Source: Flavobacterium frigoris PS1
GTDB lineage: Bacteria; Bacteroidota; Bacteroidia; Flavobacteriales; Flavobacteriaceae
Direction of reading: 5' to 3'
DNA: 64,000 bases
Assembly: GCF_000252125.1 (NCBI RefSeq)
Contig: NZ_AHKF01000022.1
Coordinates: 62,001-126,000, forward strand
Positions 8,059-17,479 of the stretch are shown here, one piece after another. Below the pieces are notes generated by a model. The model ran no database searches. It was given only the letters and a program-made list of their open reading frames with translations, and was not told the DNA's origin. Position numbers and translations under genes: made by a program. The first letter of the stretch is position 1, and every line of letters begins with the position of its first letter.

Positions 8059-9251
8059 TAATACTTGATTTTAATGGTTCTTTTTCCAATGATTAAAACC
8101 ACTAATGCCGTTATAGTTGAAACAGTCATAATCACAACCATAGGCACCATAGAATCTTTTACGAAAACACCGACGGCAAACGAGGCAAAAGCACCTAAAC
8201 CTAGTTGAATTGCACCCATCAAAGCGGAGGCACTTCCTGCATTTCTTGTAAATGGAGCAAGTGTAAGTCCAGCAGTATTTGGATTGGAAATACCCAAACA
8301 AGCCAAGAATAAAAACAACATTGCAATTGTTTCATACATTCCCAAAAGACCATATATAGAGCAAATTAAAAAAGTAGTCACAACAATGGTTTGTGTTACT
8401 AAAGCACCGAAAATCATATTTTCACTAGAAAACCATTTTAACAAAACTGAGTTGAGCTGACTCGCTAAGATAAAACTGAGTGACATAAAAGCAAAGATCC
8501 AACCGTATGTTTTGGCGTCTACTTTAAAGATGTCCATAAATAGAATAGGGGAAGCTGCTACATACGTAAACAATCCTGAAAAGGCTATGGAACCGGTAAA
8601 GGCATAAGTATAAAATTGTGGTTCTTTTAAAACAGTGGCAAAATTCAACAGGATAGGTTTCGGTTTTAATGAAATAGAAGTGTCAGGAGTATAGCTATTG
8701 GGTAATCCAAATTGTGCTGCTAATAGAATTACAATTCCAATACACATCAAAATAAAGAAAACCATATGCCATCCATAGGCATCTGTAACGTAACCACCTA
8801 CAGTAGGAGCTAACATTGGTGATATTCCTACTACCAGCATCAATAAGGAAAATACTTTGGGGATATCACGTACAGGAAATAAATCACGAACCATAGATAC
8901 CGAGGCCACTGTAGCAGCACAACTTCCTACAGCCTGAATAAAGCGCAAACCAATAAAAGTATCGATGTCTTTTACAAAAACACAGCCCAAAGAAGCTGCT
9001 ATATAGACGAGCAAACCAATAAACAGCGGTTTTTTTCTTCCATAACGGTCTAATAAAGGACCGTAAAGCAATTGCCCTGCTGAAATTCCGATGAAGTAAC
9101 TAGATAAGGTCATGGCAACATTGGCAACAGTAGTATTCAAGTCCTTCGCAATTCCTGCAAAACCAGGTAAATACATATCTATAGAAAAAGGACCAAGTGC
9201 CGTTAGAGAACCTAAAATAAGAATTAATTTGAAATATCTGGCTTTAGTCAT
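8058..9251 (-). CDS. Bcr/CflA-family MFS drug exporter
   Basis: A 397-residue 12-helix major facilitator transporter of the DHA1 drug:H+ antiporter type. The N-terminal stretch contains LGPFSIDMYLPGF, the hallmark of Bcr/CflA proteins, and loop 2-3 has the MFS motif DRYGRKKP. The substrate cannot be told from sequence; family members export bicyclomycin, chloramphenicol or sulfonamides, or efflux small metabolites. An exact minus-strand TAnnTTTG box at 9281-9288 gives a leader of about 25 bases. It appears to be a single-gene unit convergent with ndh. Confidence 0.92.
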   Translation of the reverse strand: MTKARYFKLILILGSLTALGPFSIDMYLPGFAGIAKDLNTTVANVAMTLSSYFIGISAGQLLYGPLLDRYGRKKPLFIGLLVYIAASLGCVFVKDIDTFIGLRFIQAVGSCAATVASVSMVRDLFPVRDIPKVFSLLMLVVGISPMLAPTVGGYVTDAYGWHMVFFILMCIGIVILLAAQFGLPNSYTPDTSISLKPKPILLNFATVLKEPQFYTYAFTGSIAFSGLFTYVAASPILFMDIFKVDAKTYGWIFAFMSLSFILASQLNSVLLKWFSSENMIFGALVTQTIVVTTFLICSIYGLLGMYETIAMLFLFLACLGISNPNTAGLTLAPFTRNAGSASALMGAIQLGLGAFASFAVGVFVKDSMVPMVVIMTVSTITALVVLIIGKRTIKIKY

Positions 9252-9280
9252 TACTGTTGAAGGATTTTTTAAATTTTTTG

Positions 9281-9288
9281 CAAATGTA
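9281..9288 (-). promoter_or_regulatory. -7 promoter box TACATTTG for the MFS exporter
   Basis: Minus-strand TAnnTTTG match (plus strand CAAATGTA), about 30 bases before the ATG at 9251. Confidence 0.5.
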
Positions 9289-9443
9289 AAAATTTAGAAT
9301 AGCAATCGGAAGCCAGATAACTAAAGATTATATAAATCATTTTGGAATAGCGAGGACAAAACAAGATTTATGTTAATGCTATTCTTTCTAAAATTGTAAG
9401 AACATTTATATACACACTATTTATATACTTTAAGATTTTAAAA

Positions 9444-10262
9444 ATGTCGAGAGAAAACATACCCCAAATTTGCACAGGGAATAGTAATTCAGCTCCTAAC
9501 TTATTTGTCTATGATTTAAAAATGAATAATGATGCTGTAAAAACGAAGGTGAATTTAAGCATGAAAATGTTTAGCTTTTTGCAAGTAGGTAAAAAGCAAG
9601 TCCATTTTGCAGACACTTCTATTGCCGTAAGCAAAGAGCAATCGCTGCTTATCAAAAAAGGAAACAGCCTTTGGACTGAACTCTTAGATATAGAAAACGA
9701 TTATTACTGTAAACTCTTATTTTTCTCTGAAAGCAAACTATAAGAATTTTTAAATAAACACTCAAAAACTAACGCTTATAACAAAGATGAAATCCCGTAT
9801 TTTGTTATTGAAAATGATGCTTATATTTCAATCTCTTTATCTGCCATTAGCTCAATCTTAACTCCTTTTACCGAAAATTTTCTATCGGTAAAGTTTGGAG
9901 AAATAATGCTTTATCTTTTTAATAAATATGGTGAGCTGTTTGAATTATATTTGCATTCTCTAATTGCAAAAGAAGCATCCCGATTCAAAAAAATTTTAGT
10001 AAGTAATATTCATTCGAATTTAAAATTAGAAGAAATTGCATTTTTATGCAACATGAGTATATCTACTTTTAAACGCAATTTCATAAGCGAATGCAATACA
10101 AGTCTTGGAAAATGGATGCAAGACAAACGCTTGCAAAAAGCTAAAGAAACCTTGGAAGAAGGAAAATTAAGACCTTCAGATATTTATTTAGATTTAGGAT
10201 ATAATAACCTTCCTAACTTTAGTACCGCCTTCAAAAACAAATTCGGAAAAAGTCCAAAATAA
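9444..10262 (+). pseudogene. AraC-family regulator interrupted by one in-frame stop
   Basis: Read in a single frame from 9444 to 10262 this is a 272-codon AraC/XylS-type regulator with one TAA at 9741-9743. The first 99 codons form the N-terminal sensing part. The frame continues after the stop (EFLNKHSKTNAYNKDEIPYF) and reaches a clean C-terminal AraC DNA-binding domain: LKLEEIAFLCNMSISTFKRNF for the first helix-turn-helix and DIYLDLGYNNLPNFSTAFKN for the second. No frameshift is needed. A single change from AAA or CAA to TAA would explain it, so the lesion is recent, or a sequencing error. The remnant of an aldehyde dehydrogenase follows, probably its former target. An internal start at 9906 would give only the DNA-binding half. 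Confidence 0.85.
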
Positions 10263-10467
10263 ATTAATTAGCTGCGTTATTTATTTTTAGATCTTTGATG
10301 CCAATGGTTTTAGCAATATTAATTTTTGCTTAAATAAAGCTTGGCCTTTTTTCATAACTTTTTGAACGCTTTCCGTAACAAGCTCTCTTTATACTTAAAT
10401 TATCTTTGCCAGGCAGTTTGTACCGTTTAAATAGCGGTCAGATTACAATTGTTTAATTTAAATAAAT

Positions 10468-10578
10468 ATGAGTAATGTTATAAAACTAGTTTTTAAAGAA
10501 AGATATGGTAATTTTATTGGAGGAAAATTTGTTGAATCAATTCATTTTCTTGTCTTAGATCAAGGGTGCAGAATTTAA
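10468..10578 (+). pseudogene. 5' remnant of an aldehyde dehydrogenase gene
   Basis: A 36-codon frame starting MSNVIKLVFKERYGNFIGGK. The pattern F-K-x-x-Y-x-N-F-I-G-G-K-F-V is the characteristic N-terminus of class-ExaC/AldA aldehyde dehydrogenases; the resemblance stops after about 22 residues and the frame ends at 10578. The catalytic domain is absent. It lies downstream of a broken AraC regulator, an arrangement seen for intact aldehyde dehydrogenase loci. I read it as the stump left by a deletion that removed the gene body. Confidence 0.6.
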
Positions 10579-10585
10579 TGATTGG

Positions 10586-10593
10586 TACCTTTG
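10586..10593 (+). promoter_or_regulatory. -7 promoter box TACCTTTG for the NmrA-like gene
   Basis: Exact TAnnTTTG match 45 bases upstream of the ATG at 10639. It lies just after the aldehyde dehydrogenase stump. Confidence 0.55.
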
Positions 10594-10638
10594 TGTTTCA
10601 GATAATTTCAGTTTATAAATTAAAAACCTCAATTATAT

Positions 10639-11529
10639 ATGTCAAACATAGTAAAACCCAGAATACTTATCACTGGAGCCACCGGTCAGGTAGGTGGTAA
10701 AACGATCGATTTTCTTTCGTCATATACATCTATAGAAATTGTTGCCGCTGTGCGTACGCAAGAGAAAGCAATTCCATTTACAGAGAAAGGAATAGAAACG
10801 GTTATCCTTGATTTTGATGATGAAAGCACGCATATAGACGCTTTCAAAAACATTGACCGTGTCTTTATTGTCACTGCGTATACAGTAGACATGTTGCGTC
10901 AAAGCAAAGCGTTGCTGGATAATGCTAAAAAAGCTGGTGTAAAGCATATCGTGCATCTTGGCGCTTGCGGTCCAGACGATACGACTATTGGTCATTGGGC
11001 ATGGCATCAGTTTGTAGAACGTTATATTGAGTGGTGTGGCTTTTCTTATACGCACTTGCGTCCCCAGGATTTCATGCAAAACCTATTGGGCTATGGTGGC
11101 AAAAAAGCAATTGAGAATGGTATACTGCACCATTATGTTTCTGAAGCCAGCATGAGTTGGGTAGATGTTGATAATGTAGCCGAAGTGGCCGCAATAACAT
11201 TGGCGCTTCCGGAAGTGCATGCGGGCAAAACATATAGACTTGGTTATGATGCCAAGAATTTTAACGAAATAGCCACATTGATGACTTCTATTGTTGGGAA
11301 ACCTTTCCGTTATGAACCGCTCTCTCCCGACATATTTCTGCAGTCAATGATTGAAGCAGGGGCAGAGATGGCCTATATGGGCTGCGTGTACGACCATTGG
11401 AAGCGGTATGCAGCAGGAACTATCCCCGGAGCTGACGACACCTTTGATACTTTTTATCAAATTACGGGTAAACAGCCTGTAAAGTGGGCTGATTTTATCG
11501 AAAAACATAAAGCCGAATTAGACTATTAA
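10639..11529 (+). CDS. NmrA-like / QOR2-type NAD(P)-binding oxidoreductase
   Basis: A 296-residue atypical short-chain dehydrogenase with the N-terminal nucleotide motif ILITGATGQVGGKT (GxxGxxG, residues 9-22) and an NmrA-like fold. Related proteins are NAD(P)H:quinone oxidoreductase 2 or redox-sensing regulators that bind NADP. The classical catalytic Tyr-x-x-x-Lys is not evident, which is normal for the NmrA group, so activity is uncertain. The mid-protein WAWHQFVERYIE and FSYTHLRPQDFMQN segments are typical of the group. It has its own promoter box and a probable terminator, so it appears monocistronic. Confidence 0.8.
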   Translation: MSNIVKPRILITGATGQVGGKTIDFLSSYTSIEIVAAVRTQEKAIPFTEKGIETVILDFDDESTHIDAFKNIDRVFIVTAYTVDMLRQSKALLDNAKKAGVKHIVHLGACGPDDTTIGHWAWHQFVERYIEWCGFSYTHLRPQDFMQNLLGYGGKKAIENGILHHYVSEASMSWVDVDNVAEVAAITLALPEVHAGKTYRLGYDAKNFNEIATLMTSIVGKPFRYEPLSPDIFLQSMIEAGAEMAYMGCVYDHWKRYAAGTIPGADDTFDTFYQITGKQPVKWADFIEKHKAELDY

Positions 11530-11570
11530 AGTGCTAAAACGGAATTGAAATTTATAAATACAAATCTAAC

Positions 11571-11615
11571 AGCTTGGGTTTTGTTGCCGTAGTGAGCGAA
11601 AAATGAAACCCAGCT
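11571..11615 (+). terminator. Probable terminator after the NmrA-like gene
   Basis: Stem AGCTTGGGTTT with AAACCCAGCT (one bulged T), 40 bases after the stop codon; the following T-rich run is short, so confidence is moderate. Confidence 0.5.
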
Positions 11616-11741
11616 TTTGATTTGTCTTAAAATAATTTAACTTGTCTATCTGCAAATAATTCAAGGAACAAAACTCATTTGTTGTCATACCTGCCTTTGC
11701 TTTAATAAGCGGGTGAAATGTTTCGGGTGTTTAAAACCCAA

Positions 11742-12479
11742 TTATATATTTATCAAGTAATTCTCTTTGTATGCCTTTTGATAAATATCCTTACTGAACA
11801 TAAAGAGATGGGACGGCTTTTTAGATATTCCCACTTGTTTCTCATCTAACTTAACGATGAATTTCTTTGTGATTAGTTTTCGTCTAAAATTACGGTTGTC
11901 AATCTCAGTACCTAATATTGCTTCATAAGCATCTTGCAATTCCTTGATTGTAAATTTATCCGGGAGCAGCTCAAAAACAATGGGTTTGTACATTGATTTC
12001 TCCTTCAAATCAGCATAAGCTTCATTGATAATGGCCCTATGATCAAATCCAAGTGCAGGCAACTCATTTACAGGAAACCATTGCGCTTTGTGCTCGGTTT
12101 TTCCCAAATTAACTTCATGTGTCTGCAATAAAAAGTAATAAGCAATAGTAATCGTTCGTTGGTTGAAGTTTTGATTTTTGGCCCAAATGATATCTCTATC
12201 ATTCATTAAACGGTTTGGATCTCCAAAAACTTTAAACTGTTTCTTATAAAGATTATCAAGGCCAGTTAACTCCTTCAATACTCTTGACGCAGTTTCATCT
12301 AAAGTTTCATTTTGATAAGTGTGATATCCCGTTAATACATAGTCATTAACAAGCGGCTCGCTACTTTCTTCCGATTTTAAAAAGCGTTCAATTAATAATA
12401 CGTTCAATGTTTTAGTGTCGAAATCAAAACCAAAAATGACACAGTCAACAGATATATTGGAGATTATTTGGGGTTGCAT
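11742..12479 (-). CDS. NrtR-like transcriptional regulator (degenerate Nudix plus winged helix)
   Basis: A 245-residue protein with an N-terminal Nudix-fold domain and a C-terminal winged-helix domain (from about residue 155: LPDKFTIKELQDAYEAILG ... NFRRKLITK), the NrtR architecture. The Nudix box (G...E......RVLKELTGL) lacks two of the acidic residues of the REUXEEXGU signature, so it should sense a ligand rather than hydrolyse it. Bacteroidota relatives such as AraR control sugar operons. This gene is divergent from the porin-epimerase-kinase-transporter operon, which makes that operon its likely target. A TTG codon two triplets upstream is in frame, but the ATG at 12479 is the better start. 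A minus-strand TAGATTTG box lies at 12537-12544. Confidence 0.85.
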   Translation of the reverse strand: MQPQIISNISVDCVIFGFDFDTKTLNVLLIERFLKSEESSEPLVNDYVLTGYHTYQNETLDETASRVLKELTGLDNLYKKQFKVFGDPNRLMNDRDIIWAKNQNFNQRTITIAYYFLLQTHEVNLGKTEHKAQWFPVNELPALGFDHRAIINEAYADLKEKSMYKPIVFELLPDKFTIKELQDAYEAILGTEIDNRNFRRKLITKKFIVKLDEKQVGISKKPSHLFMFSKDIYQKAYKENYLINI

Positions 12480-12536
12480 AAGCAAGAATATAAAAAGATT
12501 GTACGTTTTTTTACTAAGTTAGAATACTTCCAAAAG

Positions 12537-12544
12537 CAAATCTA
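12537..12544 (-). promoter_or_regulatory. -7 promoter box TAGATTTG for the NrtR-like regulator
   Basis: Exact TAnnTTTG match on the minus strand, about 58 bases before the ATG at 12479. Confidence 0.5.
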
Positions 12545-12608
12545 ATGATTTAATTATGAATACAGCAGTTTTGCCATAATTGTAAAAAAGCGATTAAAAT
12601 TCAAAATA

Positions 12609-12770
12609 ACGTTTATTAATTTTTTACTGAATTTTAAATTTAAGATGTGATATTGTGATGTAAGTTCCCTCTATTTTATGTAATAGTAAAAAATAAATTA
12701 CTTTTTTTAGTATATATAATAATTTAAATATACATTTGAAAAATAATAGTCAATTTGACGTTTATTAATT
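12609..12770. promoter_or_regulatory. Control region of the sugar operon: repeated ACGTTTATTAATT and promoter box
   Basis: The 13-base word ACGTTTATTAATT occurs twice, at 12609-12621 and 12758-12770, in the region between the divergent regulator and porin genes. A plus-strand TACATTTG promoter box at 12731-12738 places transcription start near 12745, so the second copy lies just downstream of the start, a common repressor position. The pair is a candidate operator for the NrtR-like regulator; binding is inferred. Confidence 0.5.
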
Positions 12771-12867
12771 AATGAAATACTATTACGATTAAGTAAAAGC
12801 AAAATACATAAAACCGACTCATATCTAGAATTTATTCTAACCTTAAAAAACTAACAAGCCTAAACCC

Positions 12868-14247
12868 ATGAAAAAAGCAATTGCCATTTTATTATTATTC
12901 TCCGCTATGTTTTCAAACGCACAGGTGGTTATAACTAATTCTAATTTTTCTATGGGAACTACTGGTAGAATTGGAGTGGGGCTTTCGCCAAATGGAGAAG
13001 GGAACCAATGGAGACCTTTAAACCTTTCTGGGCAAGGGTCATTAGGAGGTAGAATGGAACAAACGGACTATATCGATATATTACCCGCTTTTCATTTTTC
13101 ACCGAAGATATTGGATAAAGACAGTACTAATATAACGTTTCAAATGCGTTTGGGAATGTACTCAAATAATGGGCAGTTTATAGGAAATGCAAGCTCACGT
13201 ACTGATAACGGACTAACTTTTATCCTTCCTGAAGCTTATGTTGAAGCTACAAATATCATGGGAAGCAAATGGTCTGCTTGGGCTGGTTCTCGTTTCCGTC
13301 GTTATGACGATATACACATCAGTGATTATTTTTATTTTGATGATCATTCTGCTCAAGGCTTTGGTGTAAGCCATAAAAATACTGAACTCACGATGTTAAT
13401 GCCTGCATCTTCAAACACAGGATCTATTTTTCCTTACAATTATGAAGTTACAGTTGCAGGAGCTACAAACTCGGCTATTCGTCAAAGAATGGTTTGGATT
13501 GGAGAACACAGTTTCAAGCTAAAAAACAATAATACAATTAAACTTCTTGGAGAGTTTCATCATGTATCTAGCAGTTCAGATGAAGCAAGTATTAAATACG
13601 CTGCTGACAATGGATGGGTGGCAGGAATCAAATATAATAGTCCGTTTAAAACGGCTATGCCTGGATCTTTTAATCAAATTTCTGCTCGTTATGGTTCTGG
13701 AATTGCTAACGGTGGTGACAACGGTAATACTTTTACTTGGGCTACTTATGGTGCTCCAGATGAACAAGGAAAGTACAATAGCGCATACTCCTTTACTATG
13801 GTAGAGCACTTTTTATTAAATGTATCAAAAAAAATCAGTATCAACGGTTACGGAGTATTTACAAGAAGTAAAGGTGGATCTAGTAGCACTAATAAAGATA
13901 CTTACTTTGACGGAATAGAATTGTACAATCAAAAAACCGACTTTGTAGTGGGGATGCGTAACTTTTATTATGTGACTGATTGGTTTCACATTCTTCAGGA
14001 ATTGCATTATGCCGTTAGGAAAGATGGTGATAACCCAGAAGCGAGAATGGTAAAATTTTCATTGGCGCCTACAATCGTGCCTTTAGGAAAACGTGATCCT
14101 TGGAGTCGTCCACACATTCGTTTGGTTTATACCGTTGCGAGATATAATGATTTTGCAAGAGACAATAATTACTCGTCTTTCCTACAGGCAAACCAAAAAC
14201 AATGGGGTTCATATATAGGTGTAAAAACAGAATGGTGGTTGTTTTAA
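12868..14247 (+). CDS. Outer-membrane carbohydrate porin (maltoporin-like)
   Basis: A 459-residue outer-membrane beta-barrel. A signal peptide (MKKAIAILLLFSAMFSNAQ) is cleaved near residue 19. The mature chain is rich in alternating aromatic and polar strands and ends in an aromatic (WWLF), as barrel proteins recognised by the BAM complex do. The weak resemblance is to LamB-type sugar porins, not to a SusC/TonB receptor: there is no plug domain or TonB box. First gene of the operon, with 34 bases before the epimerase. It presumably lets the sugar used by the operon cross the outer membrane. The long leader contains the candidate operator. Confidence 0.75.
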   Translation: MKKAIAILLLFSAMFSNAQVVITNSNFSMGTTGRIGVGLSPNGEGNQWRPLNLSGQGSLGGRMEQTDYIDILPAFHFSPKILDKDSTNITFQMRLGMYSNNGQFIGNASSRTDNGLTFILPEAYVEATNIMGSKWSAWAGSRFRRYDDIHISDYFYFDDHSAQGFGVSHKNTELTMLMPASSNTGSIFPYNYEVTVAGATNSAIRQRMVWIGEHSFKLKNNNTIKLLGEFHHVSSSSDEASIKYAADNGWVAGIKYNSPFKTAMPGSFNQISARYGSGIANGGDNGNTFTWATYGAPDEQGKYNSAYSFTMVEHFLLNVSKKISINGYGVFTRSKGGSSSTNKDTYFDGIELYNQKTDFVVGMRNFYYVTDWFHILQELHYAVRKDGDNPEARMVKFSLAPTIVPLGKRDPWSRPHIRLVYTVARYNDFARDNNYSSFLQANQKQWGSYIGVKTEWWLF

Positions 14248-14281
14248 TCAATCGGGAAATAATAACTTAAAACGTACGAAT

Positions 14282-15142
14282 ATGCCAATTTTTGGAACTA
14301 GTATTTTATCATTCATTCCTAGATGGACTGCAGAAGGTGGAAGTTTTGCCATACAAAAAACGGCTGAATATGGTTTTGATATGCTCGAAATCAACTTGCC
14401 TACTACATTAGATTTTGATGCCAAAGAAACTAAAAGACAATTGGATCAATACGGAATTCAAGGGCGTTTGTCTTTAAACTTACCTACAAGCTGTCATATT
14501 CCTTTATATCCTGAGAATGCTATTGCACTTATCACTAAAGCGATTGATAAAGTAGGGGAGATGAATGGTGATTTTTTGGGTGGTGTTTTGCACTCTGCTA
14601 TTGGGACGTTTACTGGAAAGCAATGTACAGCTGACGAAAGAATAATTGTTCGGCAAGTATTTACTGAGTTATCGGCTTACGCCAAAAAACAAGGGATAAC
14701 GCTGGGAATAGAACCAATTAACCGATACGAAAGCTATGTTTTTACAGCTGCTAATGAAGTGTTGCAAATGATTGAAGAAATTAATACCGATACTATTGGT
14801 TTGCATCTTGATACTTTTCATATGAATATAGAAGAAAGAAATTTCTACGACCCTATTATTGCTTCCGGAGAGAAACTGAAACACGTTCATATCACAGAAA
14901 GCGACCGCGGAATGACAGGAGAAGGAAATGTACATTGGGATGATTTTTTCAAGGCTTTGGGCGAAATCAATTACCAAGGACCATTAGTTCTCGAGAATTT
15001 TTCTTCAGAAATTACGGCTCTGGTTGGCCCCACATCTTTATGGAGACCTTCAAAATACAATTCTGAGGAACTCGCAAAAGGCAGCCTGCTCTTCATGAAA
15101 GAAATGGTGGCTAAGTGGTACAATAATAGTCAACTGATTTAA
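14282..15142 (+). CDS. Ketohexose 3-epimerase family TIM-barrel enzyme (D-psicose/D-tagatose 3-epimerase-like)
   Basis: A 286-residue TIM-barrel of the sugar-phosphate isomerase/epimerase superfamily. The metal and catalytic residues are visible at E144 (IEPINRYE), D177 (HLDTFHMNIEE), H203 (HVHITES) and E238 (LENF). Their spacing is the same as the E150/D183/H209/E244 set I recall for Agrobacterium D-psicose 3-epimerase. The LDTFHMNIEE and ESDRG motifs also match that group. It would interconvert D-psicose (or D-tagatose/L-ribulose-type ketoses) and D-fructose at C3, feeding the PfkB kinase encoded next. Exact substrate is inferred. Lies 34 bases after the porin and 22 before the kinase. Confidence 0.82.
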   Translation: MPIFGTSILSFIPRWTAEGGSFAIQKTAEYGFDMLEINLPTTLDFDAKETKRQLDQYGIQGRLSLNLPTSCHIPLYPENAIALITKAIDKVGEMNGDFLGGVLHSAIGTFTGKQCTADERIIVRQVFTELSAYAKKQGITLGIEPINRYESYVFTAANEVLQMIEEINTDTIGLHLDTFHMNIEERNFYDPIIASGEKLKHVHITESDRGMTGEGNVHWDDFFKALGEINYQGPLVLENFSSEITALVGPTSLWRPSKYNSEELAKGSLLFMKEMVAKWYNNSQLI

Positions 15143-15164
15143 TAAAAAGACAAAAAAAGATAAG

Positions 15165-16097
15165 ATGAAAAAAATGCTAAAAGGGGTATGTTACGGTGAA
15201 ATTCTTTTCGATGTTTTTCTTGAACACAAAAAAATTGGGGGAGCCCCATTAAACGTAGCTTCAAGACTAAACTCACTTGGTGGAGAAATTTCGATGATCA
15301 GCGCTGTAGGGAATGATGCCAACGGAGAAAAATTAGTAGATTATTTGAATACTGTAGGAATAAATACTAAAACGGTCCAGATAAAAGAAAATTACGGAAC
15401 TGGAGTTGTAAACGTAATTCTGAACGAAAAAGGGAATGCTTCTTATGATATTAGTTATCCAGCAGCTTGGGATAAAATCGAAGCTTCACCAGTAAGTACT
15501 CAAGTGGTTAAAGACGCTGATTTTTTTGTCTATGGAAGTTTGTCTTCTAGAGACTTGGTTTCAAATAATACATTAAAAGAACTGTTGAAAGTAGCCAAGT
15601 ATAGCATTTTTGACGTGAATTTAAGAGTCCCACATTATACAAAATCTAATATTTTAGAATTATTGCAGGTTGCTGATTTTATCAAATTTAATGATGACGA
15701 ATTACATGAAATTTGCCAAGATTTAAATTCAGACAAAAAATCATTAGAACAAAATATATTATTCATTGCAGAAAAAACGAATACTAAGACTATTTGCGTG
15801 ACTTTAGGATCTCACGGAGCTGTGTTGTATTGTAACAATAAATTTTACCACAATTGTGGTTTTAGAGTAAATGTGGTAGATACTGTAGGTTCAGGGGATT
15901 CTTTTTTAGCCTCTTTAATAATTAAGTTGCTTAGTGGTGAAGATCCCCAACATGCGATTAATTTTGCCAGCGCTATTGGTGCAATTGTAGCTAAAAATGA
16001 AGGTGCGAACCCTGTAATTACACAGCAGGAAATCGATTCTTTTTTAATTGGCTTTGAGTCAAAGAAAAAGCAAGTAGCTAACTATAATTCTATATAA
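15165..16097 (+). CDS. PfkB-family sugar kinase (fructokinase-like)
   Basis: A 310-residue ribokinase/PfkB-family kinase. The N-terminal substrate motif is IGGAPLNVASRLNSLGG (residues 25-41). The C-terminal ATP/anion-hole motif DTVGSGDSFLASL carries the catalytic Asp of the GxGD signature. Overall it is closest to fructokinases (CYGEILFDVF opening). In this operon it should phosphorylate fructose made by the epimerase to fructose-6-phosphate, which enters glycolysis. It could instead accept another ketose; the sequence alone does not decide. Co-transcribed, with 22 and 25 bases to its neighbours. Confidence 0.87.
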   Translation: MKKMLKGVCYGEILFDVFLEHKKIGGAPLNVASRLNSLGGEISMISAVGNDANGEKLVDYLNTVGINTKTVQIKENYGTGVVNVILNEKGNASYDISYPAAWDKIEASPVSTQVVKDADFFVYGSLSSRDLVSNNTLKELLKVAKYSIFDVNLRVPHYTKSNILELLQVADFIKFNDDELHEICQDLNSDKKSLEQNILFIAEKTNTKTICVTLGSHGAVLYCNNKFYHNCGFRVNVVDTVGSGDSFLASLIIKLLSGEDPQHAINFASAIGAIVAKNEGANPVITQQEIDSFLIGFESKKKQVANYNSI

Positions 16098-16122
16098 ACA
16101 AACCAAAACAACTATAAAACCA

Positions 16123-17451
16123 ATGAGCACAACAACACGCATCCCATTAGTGAGAAAGGATTTATTATTGCCTTTCATCATAATTACCTCGCTATTTGCC
16201 TTATGGGGAATCGCTAATGACTTGACTAATCCAATGGTTTCAGCATTTAAAAAAGTAATGCCTGAACTTTCAAATGTTCAAGCTTCTTTAGTACAATTTG
16301 CCTTCTATTTTGGCTATTTCTTTATGGCATTGCCAGCTGCTTTATTTATTAGAAAATACAGCTACAAATCGGGAATTATCTTGGGATTACTTTTATACGC
16401 AACAGGAGCTTTCTTATTTTATCCCGCTGCTGAATACGAGCAATTCAACTACTTTCTAGTTTCCTTATGGGTTCTGACCTGTGGACTAGCATTTTTAGAA
16501 ACAATTTCAAATCCGCTGATTTTGTCATTAGGAGATCCAAGGACGGCAACGCAAAGATTAAATTTGGCGCAAGCCTTCAACCCAATAGGTTCGATTACAG
16601 GAATGATAATGGCGCAAACTTTTGTAATGAGTGCCTTGCGATCTGATGATTTTACGACAACGGCCTACAACGCCTTGTCATCTGCAGAAGTGGCATCGAT
16701 TAGGGAAAATGACCTGAGCATTATCAGTATTCCTTACATTGGTTTAGGAGTTTTGGTGCTTTTTATTATGGTGGTCATTCTTTTTACTAAAATGCCTAAA
16801 ACGGCTGAAGCAGATAAAATGTCTTTATCGGAATCGTTTAAAAAACTGTTTTCAAATAAAAATTATAAAAACGGAGTAATCGCACAAACTTTTTATGTGG
16901 GAGCACAAATCATGTGTTGGACTTATATTTTTCAATATGTTGATTATATAAATGAAAGCTTAGGCTTAGACTTAACAGCGACCTATTACAATGTTGGAGC
17001 TATGGTTTCGTTTCTGGTTAGCAGATGGATTGGAACTGCGTTGATGTTAAAAATTAATCCATCTAAGCTATTGATGCTTTTTGGAATGGGAGGTGTAATT
17101 TGTTGTGCAGGAGCTATTGTATTACCGGGAATTCCTGGATTACTATCGCTAGTTGCTGTTTCTATATTCATGTCAATTATGTTCCCTACCATTTACGGAA
17201 TAGCTTTAAAAAACATGGGGGACGAGGCTAAAATTGGTTCCGCAGGATTGGTTATGGCTATTGTTGGTGGTGCATTAATGCCAGTTCTGCAAGGATCCAT
17301 ATTAGACATGGGCGGTTCAGGATTTTCGGATATTAAACTTTTTGGATACATTCCGGAAGTGAATTTCTCTTTCATCCTGCCTCTAATTTGCTTGGCTGTT
17401 GTAGCTCTATACGGGTACAGCACCTATAAAATGTCAAAAAGCGCAGTGTAA
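16123..17451 (+). CDS. FucP/GluP-family sugar:H+ symporter (MFS)
   Basis: A 442-residue 12-helix MFS transporter of the fucose/glucose-galactose permease subfamily. Evidence is the N-terminal FALWGIANDLTNPMVSAFKK (FucP-type F-x-x-W-G-x-x-x-D-L-x) and the loop motif LETISNPLILSLGDP. It would import the operon's sugar across the inner membrane with protons. Last gene of the operon, followed by a strong terminator at 17480-17517. Substrate is inferred from context (a ketohexose) rather than from residues. Confidence 0.9.
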   Translation: MSTTTRIPLVRKDLLLPFIIITSLFALWGIANDLTNPMVSAFKKVMPELSNVQASLVQFAFYFGYFFMALPAALFIRKYSYKSGIILGLLLYATGAFLFYPAAEYEQFNYFLVSLWVLTCGLAFLETISNPLILSLGDPRTATQRLNLAQAFNPIGSITGMIMAQTFVMSALRSDDFTTTAYNALSSAEVASIRENDLSIISIPYIGLGVLVLFIMVVILFTKMPKTAEADKMSLSESFKKLFSNKNYKNGVIAQTFYVGAQIMCWTYIFQYVDYINESLGLDLTATYYNVGAMVSFLVSRWIGTALMLKINPSKLLMLFGMGGVICCAGAIVLPGIPGLLSLVAVSIFMSIMFPTIYGIALKNMGDEAKIGSAGLVMAIVGGALMPVLQGSILDMGGSGFSDIKLFGYIPEVNFSFILPLICLAVVALYGYSTYKMSKSAV

Positions 17452-17479
17452 TTCAGTAGAATAGTGCAACTAAATATAA

